Assembly (NCBI GenBank): GCA_030762895.1
Contig: JAUPTC010000179.1
Span: forward strand, 1 to 64,000
Length of the DNA stretch: 64,000 bases
Direction of reading: 5' to 3'
Source: Sophora flavescens
Lineage: Eukaryota; Streptophyta; Magnoliopsida; Fabales; Fabaceae
Shown here: piece after piece, positions 1 through 11,300 of the stretch
How the letters are laid out: every line of letters starts with the position of its first letter
How positions within the stretch are numbered: position 1 is the first letter of the stretch
Position numbers and translations under genes: made by a program
Notes under the pieces: model-generated
The model's database searches: none
Told to the model about the DNA's origin: nothing
What the model saw: the letters and a program-made list of their open reading frames with translations, nothing else

Positions 1-2399
1 AAAAGGTGATTTTTTTTTTGTGAGCCACTTGACGTTAAAAGTGAACCTTTTAACTTCAGTTCTTTTAACAACTGAAGTAAAAGGTGATTAATTTTTTTGT
101 GAGCCACTTTTAACGTTAGTTCTTTAAAGAACTGGCGTTAAAAGTGAACCTTTTAACGTTAGTTCTTTTAACAACTGAAGTAAACGGTGATTGATTTGTA
201 GTGAGCCACTTTTAACGTCAGTTCTTTAAACAACTGACGTTAAAAGTGGACCTTTTAACCTCAGTTCTTTTAACAACTGAAGTAAAAGGTGATCGATTTT
301 TTAGTGAGCCACTTTTAACGTCAGTTCTTTAAACAACTTACGTTAAAAGTGAACCTTTTAACTTCAGTTCTTTTAACAACTGAAGTAAAAGGTGATTGAT
401 TTTTAGTGAGCCACTTTTAACATCAGTTCTTTAAACAACTGACGTTAAAAGTGAACCATTTAACTTCAGTTCTTTTAACAACTGAATTAAAAGGTGGTTG
501 ATTTTTAGAGAGCCACTTTTAACGTCAGTTGTTAAAAGAACTGAGGTTAAAAGTGCTTTTAACCACAGTTCTTTTAACAACTGAAGTAAAAGGTGATTGA
601 TTTTTAGTGAGCCACTTTTAACGTCAGTTCTTTAAACAACTGTCGTTAAAAGTGAACCTTTTAACTTCAGTTCTTTTAACAACTAAAGTAAAAGGTGATT
701 GATTTTTAGTGAGCCACTTTTAACGTCAGTTCTATAAACAACTGAAGTTAAAAGTGATCCTTTTAACTTCAGTTCTTTTAACAACTGAAGTAAAAGGTGA
801 TTGATTTTTTTGTGAGCCACTTGACGTTAAAAGTGAACCTTTTAACTTCAGTTCTTTTAACAACTGAAGTAAAAGGTGATTGATTTTTAGTGAGCCACTT
901 TTAACGTCAGTTCTTTAAAGAACTGACGTTAAAAGTGAACCTTTTAACCTCAGTTCTTTTAACAAGCTGAAGTAAAGGTGATTGATTTTTAGTGAGCCAC
1001 TTTTAACGTCAGTTCTTTAAACAATTGGCGTTAAAAGTGAACCTTTTAACTTCGGTTCTTTTAACAACTGAAGTAAAAGGTGATTGATGTTCTTGTGAGC
1101 CACTTTTAACGTCGGTTCTTTAAAGAACCGACGTTAAAAGTGAAACTTACGTTCTTTTAACAAGCGAAGTAAGAGGTGATTGTTTTTTAGTGAGCCACTT
1201 TTAACGTCAGTTCTATAAACAAATAACGTTAAAAGTGAACCTTTTAACCAGTTCTTTTAACAAGAAGTAAAAGGTGATTGATTTTTCAGTGAGCCACTTT
1301 TAACGTCAGTTCTTTAAACAACTGACCTTAAAAGTGAACCTTTTAACTCGATTCTTTTAACAAGCTGAAGTAAAGGCGATTGAATTTTTAGTGAGCCACT
1401 TTTAACGTCAGTTCTTTAAACAACGGCGTTAAAGTGAACCTTTTAACCGGTTCTTTTAACAACCGAAGTAAAGGTGATTGATTTTTAGTGAGCCACTCGA
1501 GTCTTTAAACAAGCGGCGTTAAAAGTGAACCTTTTAACCAGTTCTTTTAACAATCGAAGTAAAAGGTGATTGATTTTTAGTGAGCCCTTTTAACGTCGGT
1601 TCTTTAAACAAGCGGCGTTAAAAGTGAACCTTTTAACTCGGTTCTTTTAACAACCCGAAGTAAAGGTGATTGATTTTAAGTGAGCCACTTTTAACGTCAG
1701 TTCTTTAAACAACCGGCGTTAAAAGTGAACCTTTTAACTCCAGTTCTTTTAACAAGCGAAGTAAAAGGTGATTGATTTTTGTGAGCCACTTTTTAACGTC
1801 GGTTCTTTAAACAAGCGGCGTTAAAAGTGAACCTTTAACCTAGTTCTTTTAACAACTGAAGTAAAAGGTGATTGATTTTTTGTGAGCCACTTTTACGTCG
1901 AGTTCTTTAAACAACAGACGTTAAAAGTGAACCTTTTAACTTCAGTTCTTTTTAGTTCTGAAGTAAAAGGTAATTGATTTTCTAGTGAGCCACTTTTAAC
2001 GTCAGTTCTTTAAACAACTGACGTTAAAAGTGAACCTTTTAACTTCAGTTCTTTAAACAACCGAAGTAAATGGTGATTGATTTTTTGGTGAACCACTTTT
2101 AACGTCAGTTCTTTAAACAACTGACGTTAAAAGTGAAGCTTTTAACTTCAGTTCTTTTAACAACTGAAGTATGAGGTGATTGATTTTTAGTGAGACACTT
2201 TTAATGTCAGTTCTTTAAACAACCGACGTTAAAAGTGAACCTTTTAACCGGTTCTTTTAACAACCGAAGTAAAAGGTGATTGATTTTTAGTGAGCCACTT
2301 CGCGATTCTTTAAACAAGTGACGTTAAAAGTGAACCTTTTAACTTCAGTTCTTTTAACAACTGAAGTAAAAGGTGATTGATTTTTAGTGAGCCACTTTT

Positions 2400-3330
2400 A
2401 ACGTCAGTTATTCAAACAACTGACAACGTTAAAAGTGAACCTTTTTACTCTAGTTCTTTTAACAACTGAAGTAAAAGGTGATTCATTTTTAGTGAGCCAC
2501 TTTTAACGTCAGTTCTTTAAACAACTGACGCTAAAAGTGAACTTTTTAACTTCAGTTCTTTTAACAACTGAAGTAAAAGGTGATTGATTTTTAGTGAGCC
2601 AATTTTAACATCAGTTCTTTAAACAAGCGGCGTTAAAAGTGAACTTGAGTTCTTTTAACAACCGAAGTAAAGGTGATTTTTTTTTAGCGACTTTAAACTA
2701 AACGCGGGTTAAAAGTGAACCTTTGAGTTTTTAGCGAAGTAAAAGGTGATTGATTTTTGTGACCACTTTTAACGTGAGTTCTTTAAACAAGCGGCGTTAA
2801 AAGTGAACCTTTTAACCTAGTTCTTTTAACAAGCGAAGTAAAAGGTGATTGATTTTTTAGTGAGCCACTTTTAACGTCGATTCTTTAAACAACCGGCGTT
2901 AAAGTGAACCTTTCAACTGAGTTCTTTAACAACTGAAGTAAAAGGTGATTGATTTTTAGTGAGCCACTTTTACGTCAGTTCTTTAAACAACGGCGTTAAA
3001 AGTGAACTTTAACCGGTTCTTTTAAAAGGAAGTAAAGGTGATTGATTTTTAGTGAGCCACTTTGCGTCGGCTTACGGCGTTAAAAGTGAACCTTTTAACG
3101 TCAGTTCTTTACAACTGAACTAAAAGGTGATTAATTTTTAGTGAGCCACTTTTAGCGTCAGTTCTTTGCACAACTGACGTTAAAAGTTAACCTTTTAACT
3201 TCAGTTCTTTTAACAACTGAAGTAAATGGTGATTGATTGTTTTGTGAGCCACTTTTAACGTCAGTTCTTTAAACAACTGACGTTAAAAGTGAACCTTTTA
3301 ACTTCAGTTCTTTTAACAAGCCGAATTAAA
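2400..3330 (+). repeat. Older satellite segment, copy 1
   Basis: Contains the rare variants TGACAACGTT followed by TTTTTACTC (2421-2450), and AAAAGTTAACC followed by AAATGGTGATTGATTGTTTTG (3181-3243). Both pairs recur in the same order at 4932 and 5241. The offsets are 2511 and 2060 bp, so about 450 bp (four to five monomers) was lost in the second copy or gained in the first. Confidence 0.65.
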
Positions 3331-4914
3331 AGGTGATTGATTTTTTTGTGAGCCACTTTTCACGTCGGTTCTGTACCGAACCGACGTTAAAAGTGAACCT
3401 ATTAACTTCTGTTCTTTTAACAACTGAAGTAAAAGGTGATTTATTTTTAGTGAGCCTTGGTCTTTAAACAAGCGGCGTTAAAAGTGAACCTTTTAACCGG
3501 TTCTTTTAACAACTGAAGTAAAGGTGATTGATTTTTAGTGAGCCACTTTGCGTCGGTTCTTTAAACAACTGGCGTTAAAAGTGAACCTTTTAACCTCAGT
3601 TCTTTTAACAAGCTGAAGTAAAAGGTGATTGATTTTTTAGTGAGCCACTTTCAGCGTCAGTTCTTTAAACAAGCGGCGTTAAAAGTGAACCTTTTAACCG
3701 AGTTCTTTTAACACTGAAGTAAAAGGTGATTGATTTTAGTGAGCCACTTTTAACGTCGAGTTCTTTAAACAACCGGCGTTCAGATTCTTTTAACAAGCTG
3801 AAGTAAAAGGTGATTGATTTTTAGTGAGCCACTTTTGCGTCAGTGTCTTTAACTTTAACTTCAGTTCTTTTAACAATGAAGTAAAGGTGATTGATTTTTG
3901 TGAGCCACTTTTAACGTCAGTTCTTTAAAAATTGGCGTTAAAAGTGAACCTTTTAACTTCAGTTCTTTTAACAACTGAAGTAAAAGGTGATTGATTTTTT
4001 CGTGAGCCACTTTTAACGTCAGTTCTTTAAACAACTGACGTTAAAAGTGAACCTTTTAACTTCAGTTCTTTTAACAACCGAAGTAAAAGGAGATTGATTT
4101 TTAGTGAGCCTTTAAACAACTGACGTTAAAAGTGAACCTTTTAACTTCAGTTCTTTTAACAACTTAAGTAAAAGATGAATGATTTTCTAGTCAGCCACTT
4201 TTAACGTCAGTTCTTTAAGCAACTGACGTTAAAAGTGAACCTTCTAACTCCAATTCTTTTAACAACTGAAGTTAAAGATGACTGATTTTGTTGTGAGCCA
4301 CTTTTAACGTCAGTTCTTTAAACAACTGACGTTAAAAGTGAACCTTTTAACTTCAGTTCTTTTAACAACTGAAGTAAAAGGTGATTGATTTTCTAGTGAG
4401 CCACTTTTAACGTCAGTTCTTTAAACAACTGACGTTAAAAGTGAACCTTTTAACTCAGTTCATTTAACAACTGAAGTAAACGGTGATTGATTTTTTTGTG
4501 AGCCACTTTTAACGTCGGTTCTTTAAACAGCTGACGTTAAAAGTGAACCTTTTAACTTCAGTTCTTTTAACAACTGAAGTAAAAGGTGATTGAGTTTTAG
4601 TGAGCCACTTGCGTGGTTCTTTAAACAAGCTGCGTTAAAAGTGAACCTTTTAACCAGTTCTTTTAACAATGAAGTAAAAGGTGAATGACATTCTAGTGAG
4701 CCACTTTTAACGTCGGTTCTTTAAACAACGCACGTTAAAAGTGAACCTTTTAACTTCAGATATTTTAACAAATGATGTAAAAGGTTATTGATTTTTAGTT
4801 AGCCACTTTTAACGTCAGATCTTTAAAAACTGGCGTTAAAGTGAACGTTTTAACTTCAGTTCTTTTAACAACTGAAGTAAAAGGTGATTGATTTTTAGTG
4901 AGCCACTTTTAACG

Positions 4915-5350
4915 TCAGTTATTTAAACAACTGACAACGTTAAAAGTGAACCTTTTTACTCCAGTTCTTTTAACAACTGAAGTAAAAGGTGATTGATTTT
5001 TTAGTGAGCCACTTTTAACGTCAGTTCTTTAAACAACTGACGTTAAAAGTGAACCTTTAATTCAGTTCTTTTAACAACCGAAGTAAGGTGATTGATTTTT
5101 AGTGAGCCACTTTTAGCGTCAGTTCTTTAAACAAGCGGCGTTAAAAGTGAACTTTTAACGTCGGTTCTTTACAACCGAAGTAAAAGGTGATTGATTTTTA
5201 GTGAGCCACTTTTACCGTCAGTTCTTTACACAACTGACGTTAAAAGTTAACCTTTTAACTTCAGTTCTTTTAACAACTGAAGTAAATGGTGATTGATTGT
5301 TTTGTGAGCCACTTTTAATGTCAGTTCTTTAAACAACTGACGTTTAAAGT
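4915..5350 (+). repeat. Older satellite segment, copy 2
   Basis: Second occurrence of the ordered rare variants described at 2400-3330 (CTGACAACGT at 4931, AAAAGTTAACC at 5242, AAATGGTGATTGATTGTTTTG just after). It is shorter than copy 1. Confidence 0.65.
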
Positions 5351-8347
5351 GAACCTTTAACTTCAGTTCTTTTAACAAGCGAAGTAAAAGGTGATTGATT
5401 TTCTAGTGATCAACTTTTAACATCATTTCTTTAAACAACCGGCGTTAAAAGTGAACCTTTTAACTCAGTTCTTTTAACAGCGAAGTAAAAGGTGATTGAT
5501 TTTTAGTGAGCCACTTTACGTCGGTTCTTTAAACAGCCGGCGTTAAAAGTGACACCTTTAACCAGTTCTTTTAACAAGCGAAGTAAAGGTGATTGATTTT
5601 CTAGTGAGCCACTTTTAACGTCAGTTCTTTAAACAAGCGGCGTTAAAAGTGACCTAACCAATTCTTTTAACCTGAAGTAAAAGGTGATTGATTTTTAGTG
5701 AGCCACTGCGTCAGTTCTTTAAACAAGCGGCGTTAAAAGTGAACCTCCAACTTGTTCTTTTAACAAGCGAAGTAAAAGGTGATTGATTTTTTAGTGAGCC
5801 ACTTTGCGTCGATTCTTTAAACAAGCGGCGTTAAAGTGAACCTTTTAACCAGTTCTTTTAACAACTGAAGTAAAAGGTGATTGATTTTCTAGTGAGCCAC
5901 TTTCAGCGTCGGTTCTTTAAACAGTGGCGTTAAAAGTGAACCTTTAACTCAGTTCTTTTAACAAGCTGAAGTAAAAGGTGATTGATTTTTAGTGACCCTT
6001 TGCGTCAATTCTTTAAACAATGGCGTTAAAAGTGACCTTTAACTTCAGTTCTTTTAACAACCGAAGTAAAAGGTGATTGATTTTTAGTGAGCCACTTGTC
6101 GAGTCTTTAAACAAGCTGGCGTTAAAAGTGAACCTTCTACCAGTTCTTTTAAACTGAAGTAAAAGGTGATCGATTTTTAGTGAGCCACTTTTGCGTCAGT
6201 TCTTTAAACAACGGCGTTAAAAGTGAACCTTTAACTTCAGTTCTTTTAACAACTGAAGTAAAAGGTGATTGATTTTTAGTGAGCCACTTTTCGCGTCAGT
6301 TCTTTAAACAATGGCGTTAAAAGTGAACCTCTAACCAGTTCTTTTAACAAGCGAAGTAAAAGGTGATTGATTTCTAGTGAGCCACTTTTAACGTCGAGTT
6401 CTTTAAACAACGGCGTTAAAGTGAACCTTAACCGAGTTCTTTTAACAAGCGAAGTAAAAGGTGATTGATTTTTAGTGAGCCCTGCGTCAGTTCTTTAAAC
6501 AAGCTGGCGTTAAAAGTGAACTTCTAACTTCAGTTCTTTTAACAAGCTGAAGTAAAAGGTGATTGATTTTTAGTGAGCCACTTTTAAGTCGGTTCTTTAA
6601 ACAGGCGTTAAAGTGAACCTTAACAGTTCTTTTAACAAGCGAAGTAAAAGGTGATTGATTTTTGGGGAGCCACTTTTAACGTCAGTTCTTTAAACAAGCG
6701 GCGTTAAAAGTGAACCTTTTACCTCGGTTCTTTTAACTCTGAAGTAAAAGGTGATTGATTTTTAGTGAGCCACTTTTAGCGTCAGTTCTTTAAACAACCG
6801 GCGTTAAAAGTGAACCTTTAACCAGTTCTTTTAACAAGCGAAGTAAAGGTGATTGATTTTTAGTGAGCCCTAACGTCAGTTCTTTAAACAAGCGGCGTTA
6901 AAAGTGAACTTTTAACCAGTTCTTTTAACAGCTGAAGTAAAAGGTGATTGATTTTTAGTGACCACTTTAACGTGAGTTCTTTAAACAAGCGGCGTTAAAA
7001 GTGAACTTTAACCGAGTTCTTTTAACAGCTGAAGTAAAGGTGATTGATTTTTAGTGAGCCACTTACGTCAGTTCTTTAAACAAGCGGCGTTAAAAGTGAA
7101 CCTTCTAACCAGTTCTTTTAACAAGCGAAGTAAAGGTGATTGATTTTTAGTGAGCCACTTTTAACGTCAGTTCTTTAAACAAGCCGGCGTTAAAAGTGAA
7201 CCTAACTCAGTTCTTTTAACAAGCTGAAGTAAAAGGTGATTGATTTTTTGTGAGCCACTTTTAGCGTCAGTTCTTTAAACAATGGCGTTAAAGTGAACCT
7301 TTTAACTTCGGTCTTTTAACAACGAAGTAAAGGTGATTGATTTTTAGTGAGCCACTTTTAACGTCAGTTCTTTAAACAAGCGGCGTTAAAAGTGACCAAC
7401 CCAGTTCTTTTAACAGCTGAAGTAAAGGTGATTGATTTTTAGTGAGCCACTTTTAGCGTCAGTTCTTTAAACAAGCGGCGTTAAAGTGAACCTAACAGTT
7501 CTTTTAACACGAAGTAAAAGGTGATTGATTTTTTGTGAGCCCTTTTAACGTCGATTCTTTAAACAAGCGGCGTTAAAAGTGAACCTTCTAACTTCAGTTC
7601 TTTAACACCGAAGTAAAAGGTGATTGATTTTCTAGTGAGCCACTTTCAAGGTCAGTTCTTTAAACAAGTGACGTTAAAAGCGAACCTTTTAACTTCAGTT
7701 CTTTTAACAGCTGAAGTAAAAGGTGATTGATTTTCTAGTGAGCCACTTTTAACGTCAGTTCTTTAAACAACTGACGTTAAAAGTGAACCTTTTAACATCA
7801 GTTCTTTTAACAAGCTGAAGTAAAGGTGATTGATTTTCTAGTGAGCCACTTTTAGCGTCAGTTCTTTAAACAAGCGGCGTTAAAGTGAACCCAACCAGTT
7901 CTTTTAACAACTGAAGTAAAAGGTGATTGATTTTTCAGTGAGCCACTTTTAACGTCAGTTCTTTGAACAAGTGACGTTAAAAGTGATCCTTTCAACTTCA
8001 GTTCTTTAAACAACTGAAGTAGAAGGTGATTGATTTTTTTGTGAGCCACTTTAAACTTCAGTTCTTTAAACAAGCGGCGTTAAAGTGAAACTTTTAACCA
8101 GTTCTTTTAACAAGAGAAGTAAAGGTGATTGATTTTTTAGTGAGCCACTTTAGCGTCAGTTCTTTAAACAAGCGGCGTTAAAAGTGAACCTTTAACTCAG
8201 TTCTTTTAACAACTGAAGTAAAAGGTGATTGATTTTTAGTGAGCCACTTTTAACGTCAGTTCTTTAAACAACTGACGTTAAAAGTGAACCTTTTAACTTT
8301 AGTTCTTTTAACAACTAAAGTAAAAGGTGATTGATTTTTTTGTGAGC

Positions 8348-8389
8348 CACTTTTAACGTCAGTTCTTTAAAGAACTGACGTTAAAAGTG
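8348..8389. repeat. Perfect 42-bp palindrome (loopless monomer variant)
   Basis: In this monomer the centre of palindrome A reads CTTTAAAG instead of CTTTAAAC, so the whole stretch from CAC to GTG is a perfect, loop-free palindrome of 42 bp. The same loopless form occurs at 896-937 and 12603-12644, and symmetric variants at 1101-1142 and 3354-3395. Such palindromes can extrude as cruciforms. Confidence 0.9.
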
Positions 8390-11300
8390 AACCTTTTAAC
8401 CTCAGTTCTTTTAACAACTGAAGTAAAAGGTGATTGATTTTTAGTGAGCCACTTTTAACGTCAGTTCTTTAAACAACTGACGTTAAAAGTGACCTTTTAA
8501 CTTCAGTTCTTTTAACAACTGAAGTAAAAGGTGATTGATTTTTAGTGAGCCACTTTTAACGTCAGTTCTTTAAACAACTGACGTTAAAAGTGAACCTTTT
8601 AACTTCAGTTCTTTTAACAACTGAAGTAAAAGGTGATTGATTTTCTAGTGAGCCACTTTTAACGTCAGTGCTTTAAACAGTTGACGTTAAAAGTGACCCC
8701 TCAACACAGTTCTTTTAACAACTGATGTAAAAGGTGATTGATTTTTTTCTGAGCCACTTTTAGCATCTGTTCTTTAAACAACTGACGTTAAAAGTGAACC
8801 TTTTAACTTCAGTTCTTTTAACAACTGAAGTAAAGGGTGATTGATTTTTTAGTGAGCCACTTTTAAAATCAGTTCTTTAAACAACTGATGTTAAAAGTGA
8901 ACCTTTTAACTTCAGTTCTTTTAACAACTAAAGTAAAGGGTGATTGATTTTTTAGTGAGCCACTTTTAACGTCAGTTCTTTAAACAACTGACGTTAAAAG
9001 TGAACCTTTTAACTTCAGTTCTTTTAACAACTGAAGTAAAAGGTGATTGATTTTCTAGTGAGCCACTTTTAACGTCAGTTCTTTAAACAAGCGGCGTTAA
9101 AAATGAACCTTGTAACTTCAGTTCTTTTAACAAGCTGAAGTAAAAGGTGATTGATTTTTAGTGAGCCACTTTTAGCGTCAGTTCTTTAAACAAGCGGCGT
9201 TAAAAGTGAACCTTTTAACCAGTTCTTTTAACAAGCGAAGTAAAAGGTGATTGATTTTCTAGTGAGCCACTTTTAGCGTCAGTTCTTTAAACAAGCGGCG
9301 TTAAAAGTGAACCTTTAACTTCAGTTCTTTTAACAAGCGAAGTAAAGGTGATTGATTTTTAGTGAGCCACTTTTAGCGTCAGTTCTTTAAACAAGCGGCG
9401 TTAAAAGTGAACCTTTAACTTCAGTTCTTTTAACAAGCGAAGTAAAGGGTGATTGATTTTTTAGTGAGCCACCTTAGCGTCGAGTTCTTTAAAAAGCGGC
9501 GTTAAAAGTGAACCTTTTAACCCAGTTCTTTTAACAAGCTGAAGTAAAAGGTGATTGATTTTTAGTGAGCCACTTTTAGCGTCAGTTCTTTAAACAAGCG
9601 GCGTTAAACGTGAACCCTTTAACTACAGTTCTTTTAACAACTGAAGTAAAGGCTGAATGATTTTTTATTGAGCAAGTTTTTACGTCAGTTCTTTAAACAA
9701 CAGTCGTTATAAGTGGACCTTTTAACTTCGGTTCTTTTAACAGGCTGAAGTAAAAGGTGATTGATTTTTTAGTGAGCCACTTTTAACGTCAGTTCTTTAA
9801 ACAAGCGGCGTTAAAAGTGAACCTTTTAACTTCAGTTCTTTTAACAAGCGAAGTAAAAGGTGATTGATTTTTAGTGAGCCACTTTTAGCGTCAGTTCTTT
9901 AAACAAGCGGCGTTAAAAGTGAACCTTTTAACTTCAGTTCTTTTAACAAGCTGAAGTAAAAGGTGATTGATTTTTAGTGAGCCACTTTTAACGTCGAGTT
10001 CTTTAAACAACCGGCGTTAAAAGTGAACCTTTAACTTCAGTTCTTTTAACAAGCGAAGTAAAGAAAGGTGATTGATTTTCTAGTGAGCCACTTTCAACGT
10101 CAGTTCTTTAAACAAGCGGCGTTAAAAGTGAACCTTTTAACCAGTTCTTTTAACAAGCTGAAGTAAAAGGTGATTGATTTTTAGTGAGCCACTTTTAGCG
10201 GAGTTCTTTAAACAATGGCGTTAAAAGTGAACCTTTTAACTTCAGTTCTTTTAACAAGCTGAAGTAAAGGTGATTGATTTTTAGTGAGCCACTTTTAGCG
10301 TCAGTTCTTTAAACAAGCGGCGTTAAAAGTGAACCTTTTAACTCAGTTCTTTTAACAAGCTGAAGTAAAAGGTGATTGATTTTTAGTGAGCCACTTTTAG
10401 CGTCAGTTCTTTAAACAAGCGGCGTTAAAAGTGAACCTTTTAACCAGTTCTTTTAACAAGCTGAAGTAAAAGGTGATTGATTTTTAGTGAGCCACTTTTA
10501 ACGTCAGTTCTTTAAACAAGCGGCGTTAAAAGTGAACCTTTTAACCCGGTTCTTTTAACAACTGAAGTAAAAGGTGATTGATTTTTAGTGAGCCACTTTT
10601 AGCGTCAGTTCTTTAAACAAGCGGCGTTAAAGTGAACCTTTTAACTTCAGTTCTTTTAACAAGCTGAAGTAAAAGGTGATTGATTTTTTAGTGAGCCACT
10701 TTTAGCGTCAGTTCTTTAAACAAGCGGCGTTAAAGTGAACCTTTTAACCAGTTCTTTTAACAACTGAAGTAAAAGGTGATTGATTTTTTAGTGAGCCACT
10801 TTCAGCGTCGAGTTCTTTAAACAGTGGCGTTAAAAGTGAACCTTTTAACCGATTCTTTTAACAACTGAAGTAAAAGGTGATTGATTTTCTAGTGAGCCAC
10901 TTTAGCGTCAGTTCTTTAAACAAGCGGCGTTAAAAGTGAACCTTTTTTCAGTTCTTTTAACAAGCGAAGTAAAGGTGATTGATTTTTAGTGAGCCACTTT
11001 TAACGTCGAGTTCTTTAAACAAGCGGCGTTAAAAGTGAACCTTTTAACTTCAGTTCTTTTAACAACCGAAGTAAAAGGTGATTGATTTTTTAGTGAGCCA
11101 CTTTTAGCGTCGAGTTCTTTAAACAACCGGCGTTAAAAGTGAACCTTTTAACTTCAGTTCTTTTAACAAGCTGAAGTAAAAGGTGATTGATTTTTAGTGA
11201 GCCACTTTTAACGTCAGTTCTTTAAACAAGCGGCGTTAAAAGTGAACCTTTTAACCGAGTTCTTTTAACAACTGAAGTAAAAGGTGATTGATTTTTGAGT

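Noticed and set aside
7858..8073. 71-codon minus-strand open frame in the satellite
   Set aside because: It is translated satellite (repeating LKVAHKKINHLLLQL-type peptide) with no start context or conservation. The 103-bp period is not a multiple of three.
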